Shown in pieces: positions 1 to 14,564 of a stretch of DNA of 64,000 nucleotides. A model generated the notes under the pieces. It was not told the origin of the DNA. It did not search any database and was given only the letters and a program-made list of their open reading frames with translations. This stretch comes from Glandiceps talaboti (Eukaryota; Hemichordata; Enteropneusta; Spengelidae): assembly GCF_964340395.1 (NCBI RefSeq), contig NC_135570.1:13842822-13906821 (forward strand), given 5' to 3'. A program made the position numbers and the translations under genes. The stretch's first letter is position 1. Every line of letters starts with the position of its first letter.

Positions 1-390
1 TCCGCAGTGTTTATAGTGAGATGCTGTCGAACAAGACGATAAAATGTCAGTAAGATTTTTGCCGCGCCAGACGACAAAATGTTGTTAAAATGATTTTTTG
101 TCAAACCAGACGATAAAATGTAGCAATGTCAGCAAGATTTTTGTCAAGCCAGACGACAAAATTTAGCAATGTTGATAAGGTTTTTTTTGTGGAGCCAGAC
201 GTTAAAATGTAGCAATGTCAGTAAGAATTTTTGACGAGCCAGACGACAAAATTTAGCAATGTTGATAAGATTTTCTGTGGATCCAGACGATAAAATGTAG
301 CAATGTCAGTAAGATTTTTGTCAAGCCATGTTGATAAGATTTTCTGTGGAGCCAGACGATAAAATGTAGCAATGTCAGTAAGATTATTAG
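1..390. repeat. Minisatellite at left edge (about 43-46-bp units)
   Basis: The core CAGACGAYAAAAT recurs near 68, 106, 149, 195, 239, 283 and about 353. Units alternate between a type with AATGTCAGTAAGATTTTTGTC and a type with AATGTTGATAAGATTTTCTGTG, so the array looks like a dimeric higher-order repeat of about 88 bases. One copy near 325 joins directly to the second half of the other type, as unequal exchange would leave it. The array is cut by the window edge. Confidence 0.9.
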
Positions 391-3300
391 GATGTATTTG
401 TAAACAGTAGATTAAAAAAATATAAACAAATTATGTCCTACAACCCATAATTGCATTTGTTAGGGCCGCTATACTTAATTCTACGTGGCTCATGACCCGA
501 CCGACCCTACATTTCTTCAATCTTGCGAAATGATTAAAAATAACGCCCTCTACGGCTGGGTAGAAAAAATGTATAATGGCGTCGACCCCACTCGCGCGTA
601 TCTTGAGTGAAAATTATCGTTCATTGCTGAAAATTGGGATTTGCGTTGACACTATATAATGGTTCAAAGTTACCTTCTGACGCCATTCGATTCAAAATAT
701 TAAAGTATGTTTATAAATTGAAAGTATCATCATTATGTAAACTTACTTTTTTCACGATTTTTAATTTTTTTTTATTAAGCTGACGACCAATCCATCATTT
801 TAAAGAGAATTAAGTACGAACGTCCTTACTTACAGCAGGACGGTCTTACATTAATCGGACTGTTCTTTGTATGTTCACATTTTTACTGTTGTCTTTACGT
901 GCACGTTGTGTAAACAGGAGTCCACGTCATACGTGAAGTGATTTTTGCAATGTCGTATATTGTAATTCTAAATTGGGCATCACTTCAAAATATGAAAAAT
1001 GTCACAACATTACAATGATGGATTGCTGAATCTAGTGGTGGATACGCAATAATGTACTCCAAGTAAAATATTGTCTGATTTCTGTACCTAAATACATTGA
1101 AACTTGTAGCCTTCGACAAATGATGATTTTGTTTCTTCAACTTGACTGGTGACATTCATAGACATTAATCACTGGTCAAGTTTGAAGCCAGAAACCGTCA
1201 TCGTCGCACAAGAAGCTAATAAGTACTCAATCGTCAGAATAAACTGGAAAGCTCGAGTATATCCAAATACCAGCCCTCAGACAAGACTGTTCAGACTGGC
1301 ATGAGTTATGGTGATCGAGATAAATTTTCTGTCGAGAACGACCCTCAATGAGTAGTAACCCGAAGCTTATGCTCTCGTAGTGGTATGATGGGGACACTTT
1401 ATTTTCAACGAGAATAATAAGGGGTAACAATGACTGGACAAATCCAACTTAATCCATCCGAACAAGACGCATACTTAGACAAATGTGTCAAAAAAACAGG
1501 CAAGACAATATTTACAGGACCACGCGACAAGCACCCATATTGTGACAATTTTAAGCCTGGGTATTCTCCCTTCACTGTCTATGATTAGACAACATAAGTA
1601 TTAATCTACGTTTGTTAATGTTTATTCAGCAAAGTTACCGAACAAAGGTTGATCCTTTTTTGCGTAATTTATCAACGGTCGTTGATTTAATGATGTCTAA
1701 CAGTCGGCCATGTTAGTAGCGGGTTGTTCTCATTAGCGTAGAGTGTTGTGAGATGGGGGCTTTACAGCGAACAATCACCACTAAGCCGCTCTTAACCCTA
1801 CAGGTGGTTGGTTTTAATTTGAAATAAATGTCACTTTGCTACTGCGTTTTCTTTGTCAATGTTACGCTCAAATTGTCACTCTGGCCATTAGCGTGTGACT
1901 GATTGAAACTAGACAAATAGTGGGGGTTAAAGCAAGCAGGAACACGAAACCGAATTCTTGTATGTAACAAGTTCTGCTTCCAGAATATATATGTGTTAGT
2001 AAGTAGTAATATTGTACTAACCATTAATCTAATGTAGAAATTTTGTAAACAAATTTAAAAAAATAAATAAATAAAGCCCATCTCGTTTTTGTCGTAAAGT
2101 GCAGATATTGATTATGCGATTCAGTTGCACAATGATATCAAGACCTATGTTTAACGAAATTTGTTTTGCAGTAGCTTATATCATGGTATGCATTGTTTAA
2201 TTTCTTGCTATCAAAGTTGGACGTGTGTTCGCACACACGGAAAACTCTCATCAACGAGTTAATTACTTTGACATTTCAACCTGTTGTTGTTGAAGATGTC
2301 CAAAGGATAGACACTGGTAAAATACATGTTTGTGACCACGCAAGCTCATATTTTCCAATCAATTTGAAATAAACAAAAACAGTCTCATTTTTTCATCACA
2401 AAATTATAACTAATTTGTCCGCTGTTTCAGAAATTTCGTTGCAGATAAATTTCTAATATTTGAGAGAAATATCCATTCATACTTATTCACGAACACGTTA
2501 CCATGTACAAGGGTTGATTTGGGATGATGTCACATGCTTAATTGAAATAACGCGGGGCGACAAATCGACACGATACCCTTTAATATAGTCAGATAAGAAG
2601 TCGATTTTTGCAGCAACAAATGGTTTTAGTTAATCTTTGTTATCAAAACAATTTTCAACCTAAACCGTCCTCATTGATAAGATGAAATTAACAACACGTG
2701 GTCTGAAATGGCGATAGATGAAACTGATTTCACCACCGGAAGCCTGGGGATATATAAATATGTTTATTTAATATGTCAACAAATATCGCCATTTCGGATG
2801 CAGTAGGTTTGTACGGATCAACTTCGCCCGTGGATGTTCTCCTTAGTGTCTCTTGATTTGAACTTTACATATTGTGGATTATCGTCTTAATCCCATGATT
2901 GTTCAGTTTGGGATTTAGTCAGTCGGTTGTCTGAGATTTTGACCTCGAGGTTAATAGAGTACACATGTACACTGTAAATCGTTATATGCCGTCCAGTACC
3001 AGTGACCAAGCTATCAAATGCTAACAATGGTATACATTAATTAAACAAACTATCATGTGTATATTTTTTTATCATATTCTTGTTAAAAGGATGTTGGCTT
3101 AACAAAACATGATTTTTTTTAAAGAATTACATGATGAATCAGTTTGAGCTAAGACTACATTCTGAATATGTGATAGTTTAAAAACGCTATGTTCTTGTTT
3201 TCCATCCCCAGAAAGAGTCCAGTAAAGTTTCAAAAATCAAACATTTTGATACCCGTTGTTGTTTTTTTCGAGTTTGTCAATTTGAGGTATTTTGTTTCAA

Positions 3301-6300
3301 TGCAGAGGTTCTATAGATGTGACCTGTGACAAATCTTGAACAAATTGGATCTGTCAATCTTTGAAGAACACCTGTAAAAGTAGTAAATTGATTCAAAGAT
3401 AAAAAGTCAACCTGTAACAATTCGTAACCACGTTTTAAGATAAGTAGTTTTACTTGGTGTGGCTATCTATACTTGTATGCCAACCCAAAGTTAAAATGAC
3501 ATGAACATATACATGTGTCTTTTTCAACATTTATTCAGTAATTTAAAGAAAAGTTACAACTTACAACTTGCCGTCTAAATATATTGTTCCAAATTATTCA
3601 CTAAATTTGCATGTTTTGTCAAATTTGTTTGAAATTTCGTTTTTCTTACATGTATGGGATGAAAAACTGTAAATTTGGTTTTGATCTAGAAGTTGAAGCT
3701 GGTATACAAGAAGATTTAATTTGTATTATTTCTGACAGAATTTACACAAATTTCTTCTGAATTAAAAAGCAGGACCTCTGTTATATATTTTGAGGGGAAA
3801 GATGTTAAAAACCCATCTGTACATGAAAAAATCGTTCATTTACAGATTTTAAGGTCTCTGTGTGCGAAGACCGCAGGAATAGACGACTGTTGTTTCCTTT
3901 AAGTTTGCACCGTGTCTCCCTGCTCGTTACCGCCATTGTCAAATAGTTGAGTTGCCAAATGGGTATGATATTACAAGTCTCCGTTGTCCAGCTACCGTGC
4001 TATCACTGACAAACACCTGCAAGAAAACAGAAAAACACCGGCAAATAAATCAACAGAGACTGACACGTTCTGGTAACTTCAAGTCGAATGCCGGTTTACA
4101 GGGGCAGTTGTTTCTGTTCATCGAATCCTCCAGCCCAGGTGGGACCACTTATCAACTAAGAAAACTAATAAAGAATATGTGAAACTCAAATTATGATTCT
4201 CTATCCTATACGACCTGTGGCCAAAAAGGATTAAACTCTGTAACCTGTTGGCCAAAAATGAACGATTAAAATGTTGGACCATATGTGTAAAGAAGGTTAG
4301 GTAAACGTATTAAGGGGTAGCTTCACATGTGTTCACATAACATTTATAACTTTAAAAAAAACTACTATGGTACAGCAGAAATGTCGTCAAAAATTTATCA
4401 GCATCTGTGTCGTGCAGTCTTGCACGTTTGCTATCAACAAGGACTGAAATTCCTTTGCAGTTCGTCTTTGACCATAACACAATTATGTATTTCGTGAAAG
4501 TTGGATGAATGTTTTCAATATATCCCGTATTATGGAGGCTTACACTCTAATAAAATTCACAAAAAGAATTGAATCGAAATAAATCATTTAATATTTTTTT
4601 AGTCTGTGGATGGTGCAGTAACCAATGCCAATGTCTTGATTTTTTCGACCTGCAGATGTATAAGTTCATATTTTTTAACTTCTGCATGTTGTCCTAAACT
4701 ATCTAACCATATTTTTCAGTCTTGAATCATATAATCTTTCAGAAATGTATTAACCATAAATCACATATGTTGTAATTCCAGATATTCAATACAAAATAAA
4801 CAAAAAAGTTGAAGAAAAATTTGGCAAAAAAGGGTGTATACTTTGTTTGTGTACAGACAACTCATTTGTCTGTGGTTTGTGTGTTTTCAAAAGGCGCCTT
4901 GCCACTTGAAAAGTGTATATTTAATATCTGGAATCAAGTAACGAAACCTTGACCAGAAGGACGTCAGCTAAAGGGGAACGTAGCTGTTTTGGAAAGATAA
5001 ACCCCTGAACAAATTTTCGTCACAAAGTCACACAAAAATAATAACTCCTCAAGTACTCATTTACAAGTCACTGTGTTGTTTATTCAATTGTGAGAATAAA
5101 GGGTTTAGATGCAATGTTGTTTTATTATTCATCCTTAAGTACGTGCTTTGCGTCTCTGATACTACCAAATTAACTTGACAATGACATCTCAATAAACTTA
5201 AAAATAGGGTAATGATTTCTTTTCTGAAGTGCATTTTCTGTAATCTGCAGAGAATGGCCTCAAATGAACGAAATAGAATTCTCACTTTCTTCGTAGACAG
5301 TTCATTAATCAACCGACTCGCGATCGTGATTTTTTCTCTACTTCAGGCGTGGCCAACAAATTTGGCTGAAATGTTAAGTGTTTACTGGGATGTAGCCAAT
5401 AATAGAAGTATAGCCCCCTCTTTTTATTCTGTAGATGTTAAGTCACAGTTACTGGTTGTTACATGCACTTCTTTCAACGCAAGGGATCATATGGTGACCG
5501 CTAACACAAATAGCTTATTCTATACACTGTCAATTGGTAGTTTGTTATTATTCGGCTGTGTCTACATGAATAGTTATTACACTGTGTGTAATCCTGGCCA
5601 GCTTTGTTGAATGCCGCTCACCCGTCCCAATCAAAACGTTCGTAAATCCATCTTGATATTTTAACAAGTAACAGAAGGATCACTCATCGGCGGAGTTGTA
5701 AAGGCCGGGACATGGACGTCTAAAGCCCCCGGTATAAGTTAAGCAAAGTGTCGTAAGACGGGATTTCACCGTTATCTGTTTGAGTTCTCCTTGACTATTC
5801 ACCTCCATTGGATGTTGTAACCCAGACGCGTGCTTGGCAGTGCTGCCACGGATTACTCTGGTAATTCCCCTACACAAAATCGGGAGTTTATGAGGTTTTA
5901 TACGTATTTGGCTAAATTAAATTAATAAAAACTACAAACATACTATTTTTTATATCAAATTACGAACATACACCGTATTCTGGAAAAACTGCTGTCGCTG
6001 GGTAGCACAACCATGATTGACATATCAAAGCGGCATACCATTCCTCGACACAAAATCTTGAATTAAAACCTCGCATTTTATTGGTATATATCATGACGTT
6101 CTTTCTCATTTAGGTACCTCAACAACTTACACGATTTTTTTTTTATTTTATATAAATTTTGAATTTACACGAAGCGATGACCATTTTTGATATTTGACTT
6201 AATCATATCTACACAACAATGCCATTCAGAAAATAAAATCTAGATTTGAAAAAACATGGAATTTAATTACATATTCTTGTATAACTACAGAAGGTTATAA

Positions 6301-9300
6301 ATTTTCAGGATTTAAAATCAAATATACTTATATTCCCTGAAATCTTACATAATCTTTCCACGGATGAAGAACCTTATTAAGCGATAGACACCTTGGTAAA
6401 GGGAAAATTTGGCAACCTGTGTCACTACTGGGGGGTGATATCACTGTGACAATGTTGTAATGAAGCCACACACCTGCGATATTGCGCCAATTTCACCGCG
6501 GTTGATATTTTATGTCGACAAATAATGTACACAATTAATTCTTTAGTTGTTACCGACGGACCAATCACAACCTCTGGACGACTATTCATTTCATTCAAGT
6601 TGACAAAATTGCGGGACACTTTGAACAATTAGACCAAATGGTCCCAAATCCTCTAAATTCGCTCTATACACGTTTCTAAGCCTTTTGAAATATTTTATCG
6701 CCTTTTTTTTCTTCCGACTGTTAGCGGGTCTTATGATCATTGCAATATATAGACATTTTTTCTCACAACATTTCTATTTCGCCAAGCAGCATTCACAAAC
6801 AAGCAAGGATGCGATCACGCACACCTTATCTCATCTCAGATCTGTTGATCACGACCTGAGCTTTGTCATCTCACAAGTCCTAAATCAAAAGATCAAAAAC
6901 TGTTTGAAAATTACAAATTTATCAAAATCGCAAATCCTTGCATGAGAATATGTATTTTTGTATCAATTTTCTATACCTACAGATTTTCCAATTTGAAAAC
7001 TAAGCTACTAAGCTACCTCTCTTACGCAATTTACGCCGACTCTTGGAATTCTCTTTTTGCTCGAATGGGAATTATTGTCAATTCATAATTTGGTATAAAC
7101 TAAGGCGGGAAATCGTGACTATTGTAAGCACTTCCTTTATGGTTGTAAGGCTGTAGTGTGGCTATGGCGAACATGTTACTACATACATTATCAAAAATTG
7201 TATAAATCTACTTTGGCAATATTTAGTTTATGGTTATAGAATTGATAGTAAAGCTTTTGATGTAATTAAGTTAATATACATGGCAGTCACGTTTGCTCTG
7301 TACAAAAAAATTAGGAAAGATGTGATAATCTTACTCGATAAATATTGAAAGACTCACAGGAGATATTAATTAATGTTGCCGTATAATAAGAATACGGTGT
7401 TGAAAGATGTTGTCAATGTTTGTAAGGCGTAGAAAAAAATTGTGTGGTTCCAATTACAGTCAATTTTTTTTTTTTTTTCATACGTGAGTGTCTAGTTCAG
7501 GTAGTTATGTTTTTTCTGTTGTTTTCCACATGGTCTCTGTGTTATTGGTTTCTTCTCATCAGATGTACAGACATTACAGATTGGAAGAACAGTTTTATAT
7601 TGTCTTTTTAAGTTGATGTCAGTTTCCGCATCCACTATTTCTTGCGAGACTTCACAATTTTCTTTTCTCGAATATGTAAAAAATAAAAGTTTATGGTCGG
7701 CGTGAAAAACCGTCGGGTAACCGGAACCAAACAACTTTTTTTTATTTGGCCTAAGCTGCTGTGTAATATATTGCAGCTCTCATCTAGGAGCTCAACAAAG
7801 TTTACAGTTCGAAGAATCAAATGGGTAACCACGTTTAATATCATTGTATGTCAGGTAGTGAGATTATACCCACGATTATAAGTATAACATATTCCAAAGG
7901 ATGATTTTGCGTAGTTCAAATTTTGTCAAAATTTTGAAAATGGGATTCTAAGACATTAGGCAAAAAATATAAAACAAATGTTTATTTCCGATAAACATGA
8001 CCAGAAAATAGGATAGGTAGGTCGGAATTTAAATTAATTTTACTTTGAATTTTTTAAAAGTTACTTCGACTCCAAGATAAGATACTCAACTGTCACAATA
8101 CTCCCCTAAGAGTTGGTGAGGTGTTTAAGAAGTAAATGAAAGTAATTGTAAGTTAAATAGACGAACACGTTATGTAGACTTTACTGTTGTACTCTAAAAA
8201 GGACCTGGTTTCTCTCTGGGATACGATTTATTTTTAGATGAGACAAAGGCATGTACAGAATGTAGGTTTACACGGAAATAGAAGTAATTTGTTACCATTT
8301 TATCTTTGCATTCAAAGAAATGTTTGTGGTCTTGAACTTAAACTACGGTCGGCCGGGTTATTGGAAATCCACTGTTTTGTATTTGGACTTAGCAAGGAAG
8401 GAAAATGACTGGTCTAAACTGCTTTAAATTTTTGAAAACTAAAGAAAGAATTTGTTTGTACCGCAGTCCTGTATGTGTCATAACGCAACGGTGCATCCTC
8501 AGTAACTTTCTGTGGCAGCCCAAGGAGATACAACATATGGCGCGTTTCAGTAACTTGTAACCTTTGATTTAATTTACGTGGACAGGTGAATCGAGGATGG
8601 TATACACTTCTAGTAGAGAATGGTTGCAATCAATTTCTTTGGTAATTACAGTCAAAAGTGTTCAATTTACGTTACTACACAGTACATCTACAGTATCTCG
8701 TTGCAACGAATTTTACACAGCGCCCCCTATAGCTGCGATATCCTAACGCGTGTTGCAGCAATCGTGCATTAGGTGTATCCATATATAGAGCAGGTATTGA
8801 AAATTTGTAAATTGAGATTCTGTGCAAAAAATAACTTTAATGATTTTAGAAGGTTTTTTTTTAATTCTACATGTACACATCCTGGTGTTTGAAGAATATG
8901 AAAAGTTGTTCGATTGGAGACCTTGTACAAATAGAGAAGTCAAGTTTCTCAGACAATATAGGAAAAAAATCCAGATTCATGAACAGTGTACAAAGGTGGT
9001 AGATAAGATCAAAGTATACTGTGTATCTTGATTGTTTACAACAATGATTAAGGAAATGCAAATTTATCTACACGACGATTCAATCTTCGTGTGTTGACTT
9101 CGGAGGAGATCATCTCCATACTTCCAGAGCTGGAGGGTTTTACAAATTCATTGACACGTCGAAGTGGTCTCTAAAATATGCTCCCCGTCACAAAACTAAA
9201 AGCTTAAGGTATCAGTGAAAACGCAGACCTTAATCTAAGCCCGGGGTTAAAGTAACAATCTGCGATAACTCATTCTTAATTTTATAGTTGGCACCTGAAA

Positions 9301-10439
9301 AACACCAGTACAGCGAGTCCCTTATTAATTGCTATGGGTGGTCTGGCAGACACTCCTTTGCGATTATTTTGAAGGAAGGTTTTGATGTTTTCATTTTCAA
9401 GGTCATATGCATATGATGGTATACCACTTTTGTTGTATATACATATACTAAATATCGAGAAGGGTTTTGTGTGTGTTGTTACCATGCTGTTTTTCGCTTC
9501 ATTTTATTTATGTTAGAATTCCCACAAGTCCACGCGCGTCTACAACATTACGAAGCAAAGAGTGGAAAACTTCGCATTGAAGTCTTTTCAGTCTACACAC
9601 ACGTTATCACTTTCTCAGCGGCGCTAACGTTCTCATTACAGGTACCCCTGAAGTAAAGTATATACACTTGATCTTGACGAGTATAAATTATCTTGTTAAA
9701 GTTATTTCATTTTTTTGTCGAGAGTCAGAGACTCAGAGTACAGCTCCCCTTGAGTCCCAACATTATAACTTGAATTTCACCATCGGGAATATGCAGGCCA
9801 TAATATGTGTCAAACCATCCAATGATTGTGAACTCAGTTTCTTTTCACAAGTAAAGTTAGAAGTATACACATAGCATGCCTCGATCTTGAACTTGAACCA
9901 TATACGTACTACAAACCATATTATATATATACCAATAACTGAATTCGTTTGACAAATCGAAATGCAAACAAAAATATAGTGGGCCAATAGATCCAACTAA
10001 CGTTCACATTATAAAGTATATTTTGTATTTTTGCTGTAATTTTCCCATGACTTGACGCAAAGTTTCGAAATTATTAAACCATGTAATAATTTAGTTGATT
10101 GTTTGTTTGTTTGTTGAAACAATAACACTCCACTGCTAGTAATTAGGAGTTGACAACGTCCTGATTTCAGAGCTTCGTTGTTTTATTCTCATATTATTGT
10201 TACTGTTGTTTTTGTCCATGAATTTGTCCTCGCTGTTGTTCTTGTCGAGTCTGTTATGCTTAGCTGTGTATTTTTCTTCCCCCTTTATTAACAGTGCCCT
10301 TAAACATGGAAGTCTTCCAACTTCTTAATTACGTCAAAATTCTGTTTGTTATTTTTTAGATTTCATTTTAGTGCGAAGACGCATTTTACAAATTTCTTTT
10401 TTGATTGTGACAAGTATGTCAACGTTTCTGTAATGTGTT
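391..10439. other. AT-rich intergenic DNA, no gene recognised
   Basis: About 10 kb with only short open frames (up to about 130 codons at 5212-5610) that show no family resemblance, coding bias or splice structure. The one notable site is the CTCF-like 18-mer at 8712-8729. A single exact FoxH1-type octamer (TGTGGATT, 2873-2880) is taken as background. Confidence 0.6.
8712..8729 (-). promoter_or_regulatory. CTCF-like motif inside a dispersed 18-mer
   Basis: TTTACACAGCGCCCCCTA occurs here and, base for base, at 63269-63286. AGCGCCCCCT is the reverse of the CTCF core AGGGGGCGCT. Sequence beyond the 18-mer is also alike (GCGATATCCTAACG here, GCGACATCCTTGCG there), so the two may be copies of one dispersed element. 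Confidence 0.35.
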
Positions 10440-10441
10440 CG

Positions 10442-10488
<47 letters not shown>

Positions 10489-10538
10489 GTGTGTGTCTGT
10501 GTGTGTCTCTCTCCGACCTGCTTGTGTATGTATATGTA

Positions 10539-10575
<37 letters not shown>

Positions 10576-10620
10576 GTGAATGTGTATGTGTATGTGAATA
10601 TGTGTGTCTGTGTGCTTGCA
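10440..10620. repeat. Compound microsatellite (GTCT)n then (TGTATG)n
   Basis: A pure TGTC tract runs about 10443-10488, followed by GT-rich spacer and then TGTATG hexamers from about 10526 to 10612. Open frames across it on both strands are artefacts of the repeat. Confidence 0.97.
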
Positions 10621-13600
10621 TGTGGCAGATACAGATTTTATTTCAATTAATCAAATATTTCCTTTTTCAGACGAAGCCAATATGAAACACTTCAGGCATC
10701 TATATCACATACACACTCTCAACCTGAAGTCCAAGACAGCGATCACGTGATGGAAAATAACAACAACACATGTATATGGTCAGTACAGGTAGCTACGTAA
10801 AGCAATGTCCCAGCACATCTGTGCTCCTAGTTACGTCGTGACCTCTGCCCTGACACGGTGCTGACTTGTCCAGAGTGTAATCATACATCAAACTGACAAC
10901 GTGCCACACGACTCCACAGGTGTGGTCTAAATTATCCGGGCAGCGGCAAAGCACACGGATTAACTTCAATTCTGACGACTGGACTCCCAATAGAGTTACA
11001 CCCAATTATACTATTGACGATCAAATCAAATACGAATGGGAAATCGAACAAACGGCTTTAGATAATCTATCGTCTATTTGCGTGAGAGAACACAAAATGG
11101 ATATGACCAATTCTCTGATGGCGTTTCTTGACATACGTACTTTTCAAATCGACCTAGTACAATTTTATATAGGATTAGTTGGGCTTAAATCTGCGAAGGT
11201 TAATTTACTTGTTTTCAATATGAACATCAGAGGCTGCTCCTACGAGTTTTTAGTAGAACCTCAGACCATTAGAACAAGTGAGTTGGACGTGCGTAGTCAA
11301 GTAGCAAGTAGAATCCGTTGAATAAATATTACTTTATTTATATGCAAATAGAAAAAATTAGATCTGTGGGTTTCCTTAAACACCGTCTTGTGACTAGCTT
11401 TCCCCTTAATGTATAGCGTCATAGCAGGGCAGTAAATTATTCACATGCTTGCTAGAAACCCATCGTTAATCTAACCTACACCTTACAAAAATGTTGTAAT
11501 CACAAGATGAAAATTGAAATACATTGGGTGCTATCCGTGTTCTGTCAATATCTTTAAAACATATATAATATTAAACTGTTCGGAGAATGTGACAAGCCGT
11601 GGAGGTCTCATTTAATTCTCAGCGTGTTTTCGATTCTAGAGAGAAATGTTCCGTTGCCATGGATTTCCAAAATTTGAATGCGAACGGTAAAGCCAGCGAA
11701 CCTTTTTTAGAGATCGACAACAAATGAACGAAATCTCCGTCACACGAAACATTTCACGCACCAAATTAAATTCTAAATTTACTTCGATGCATCTTTGTTG
11801 TGATAAGTAGACATTTTAATGTTTCCCAAGTGGTCTATTGGTACAAATTATTGCCTGTTATCCGAGGACAAAGTGTCTGAATTTAATCCCACAACTAAAA
11901 TTGAAATACGTCAGGTGTCCAGGACAAGCGTCGCTAGGAAAGGACAAGCTAGTCAGTTATTACAATTAGACGCCAAACTAACGACATAATTTGTTAACAA
12001 CTTTACTGCCCGTCGAGACCATCCTAACAATACTTTATCGCCAAATGTCCATAAAAAATCTCCCGATCGAAATCTTAAATGTATCAAATGAAAACCCTCT
12101 ATAGCAAGAAATTCGATTCAGAGACGATTCTTGAGACTTGAAGTAAAAAGTGGCGCAATATACTATGAAACCTTTTAAAAGAGTTTTATTACGATTTAAC
12201 GACCTCGAGATGATAAAGGCCCGTCGTTGATAGGAGGGGAGTGTACAACGCTGAGCCGTGTCATAAGATTCTTGACTCTTAGAACACATAAAACATGAAA
12301 GGGGTATGATCGGGAGAAAAATACTTAAGCCTGCACACAATGGTCTAAAACAAACTCGGATTAATAAATTGATAGTATTTATAGTGAAGAGAGCTCGTTT
12401 AATCCGGACAATAAAAGAGGCACCGTGCGTAAACCCACTAGAGCACTTGTTGCGCTGAAACTTTACATTTATTTCTGTAAATACAAGCTTAAATCTTCTC
12501 ATAGTATAGATCTTTAAAAGGTACACCATGAAAAATTTAGTACGCTATTGTTAGCTCCCGGTAGCCACCCGACTAATGCCATGATTGTCTGAGAAAAGTT
12601 TTTGTTTCGTGTCGTCTGTTTGGCAGGCCATCGACAATTAGGCGGGCCTTAAGAGTCCCTGTGAGTGAAATTTTCCCAAGTGTCTTGTTTACAAAAGGAT
12701 GAGATACAATAATTGAAAACAATGACAAGCAAGAAAAAAGAAGGGAGGGACGATTTTAAGTTCGATGTGAATTAAATCGAAATTTAGAGTAACTCGTATC
12801 AGTTGGTGTCTTTGACGCCCTTCAGGGAATATTACAGCATTTAAAGGACAGTGTATAGTCATTTTTACGACGATTTCGTTGAAGTATTTTTGTTGAATTG
12901 ATTTCTTATGTAACCGTATTTGCGTTTAGCTTAGAGCAATTAGTTGTGGTAAGGTGTTTGTATGCTGATTAAGATTATACGAGGCAACATTCCTTGACTA
13001 ACGTAGTACGCGGTTTCCCATCAGTTTCCAGTTGAGCATAAAAAATGGTCGATGAATGTGAAACAATGTATCTTAATTTGATTTCCGAACAATAAAGATA
13101 TAATTGACTGGTAAATCCTATCTTTTTGTCGATTCCACAATTAGGTGATTAAAAATTAAAAATTCCCAAAACGAGGTAAAATCGACCGATTCGAAGTCAT
13201 TTCTTTAAACCATGATGACTCGTAGAAGAATACATAAATGCTTAGATCAGTGGTTTGAGATAAATGTGAACATTCCGGTCCAGGACCGGACCGGACCTGG
13301 CAATAAAAAGAACTATATCAAGACCTTGGGGTTAGTGTCTCTCAAACATGACAAATCGAATCCGACTTGTTGACTCATTTGTCGGACAGCACATTTCCTC
13401 TAATTTCTGTAAACGATTAAGGAAATGCGCCTGATTAGCGTGTAATTGATTGCCGCTGTTGATAACATAAGTTCTGCTACCAAAAGACCGATTTGGTACT
13501 ATTGACAAACTGTTTACCAGTGGATAATGTGTTTGGTTTCTTAAGTGGCTTTGTAAATTATTCTCTCAATTTGGAGTCAAAAATCTACCCCTAAAACGTT

Positions 13601-14560
13601 TTATGTTATCTACTGTTTCTGAGTAGGTACAGTGGCCAAACATCTGAAACACTATCAGTAAGTGGAACAGAGTACAATTGACAAAAAAGAGACTAATTTT
13701 GAAGTTTATATAAATGGTAAAAAGAAAGACAGAATTCAGTTTATATAATTTAAAATACTTTTACTGAATTCTTATAAAACCAACAACTTTTTCCCGATAT
13801 ATATATATTTATTCCTATTTTATTTTATATATAACGTTTTGATATACATGTATTTTGAATATTACAAAATAGCAAACTGAACGATGTGTCGGTTTATCTT
13901 GATCAGCAAAAAGTTGTAAGAAAAAAAACCCGGCGCATTCAATATTGATATGAACTTAAATTTCTAGCAGAAAAAGAAAATAAATACATCTTTGACAGTA
14001 ACACAAACTAGAATTATGATGAGGGCCATGGAAATAGTTCCCGAGGAACTCATCAAAATTCATGGACCAAATATACATGAAAATCAAGGTAAATTAGGGG
14101 TACGAGTTATAACAATAAAAATGCATCTCTAGTGAATAGTGCATTAGTGATGGAGATTATATTTTAGTTTCTTTCAAGTGGGTCTTGATTGGTGAATTGT
14201 TACCTTAGAATGTTGGCCTCAAAAAGGAACTCCAGTACAAACATTGTAATACTTGGGCCATCAGTATTGGGTGAATCAAAGCAATTAAAAGATTGCAAAT
14301 TCTACTTTTAAATTCGCAAAGTCATAAGTTTCAACTTTGTTCAACTTTTAAACTTAACTTGAAATTGTAATTCGTAAAACTGTCTCTCCTTCGTAAAAAA
14401 GTTTGATGTCTACAAACGTTGCAAAACGATTCCAAATACATGTCGAAATAGTTGACAAAACATCACTTTTTGGAGAGAAAACATTTTTTATAAAAAAACA
14501 TAACACCTGTGGCTGACAACATAACATGAATAGAAAATCAAGTCATTTCCGAGATGAAGA
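10621..14560. other. Intergenic DNA with two unassigned open frames
   Basis: A 133-codon frame opens at GTG 10920 (+) and a 164-codon frame at ATG 12529 (-, to 12035). Neither resembles a family I know, neither has obvious splice partners, and frames of this size are expected a few times by chance in this much DNA. GTTGCCATGG at 11653-11662 is an RFX half-site. A near-palindrome CCGGTCC-A-GGACCGG lies at 13275-13289, extended by another CCGGACC. Confidence 0.5.
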
Positions 14561-14564
14561 AAGA

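Noticed and set aside
10920-11321. 133-codon frame starting at GTG
   Set aside because: Eukaryotic start unlikely, no recognisable family, expected by chance about twice in this much AT-rich DNA.
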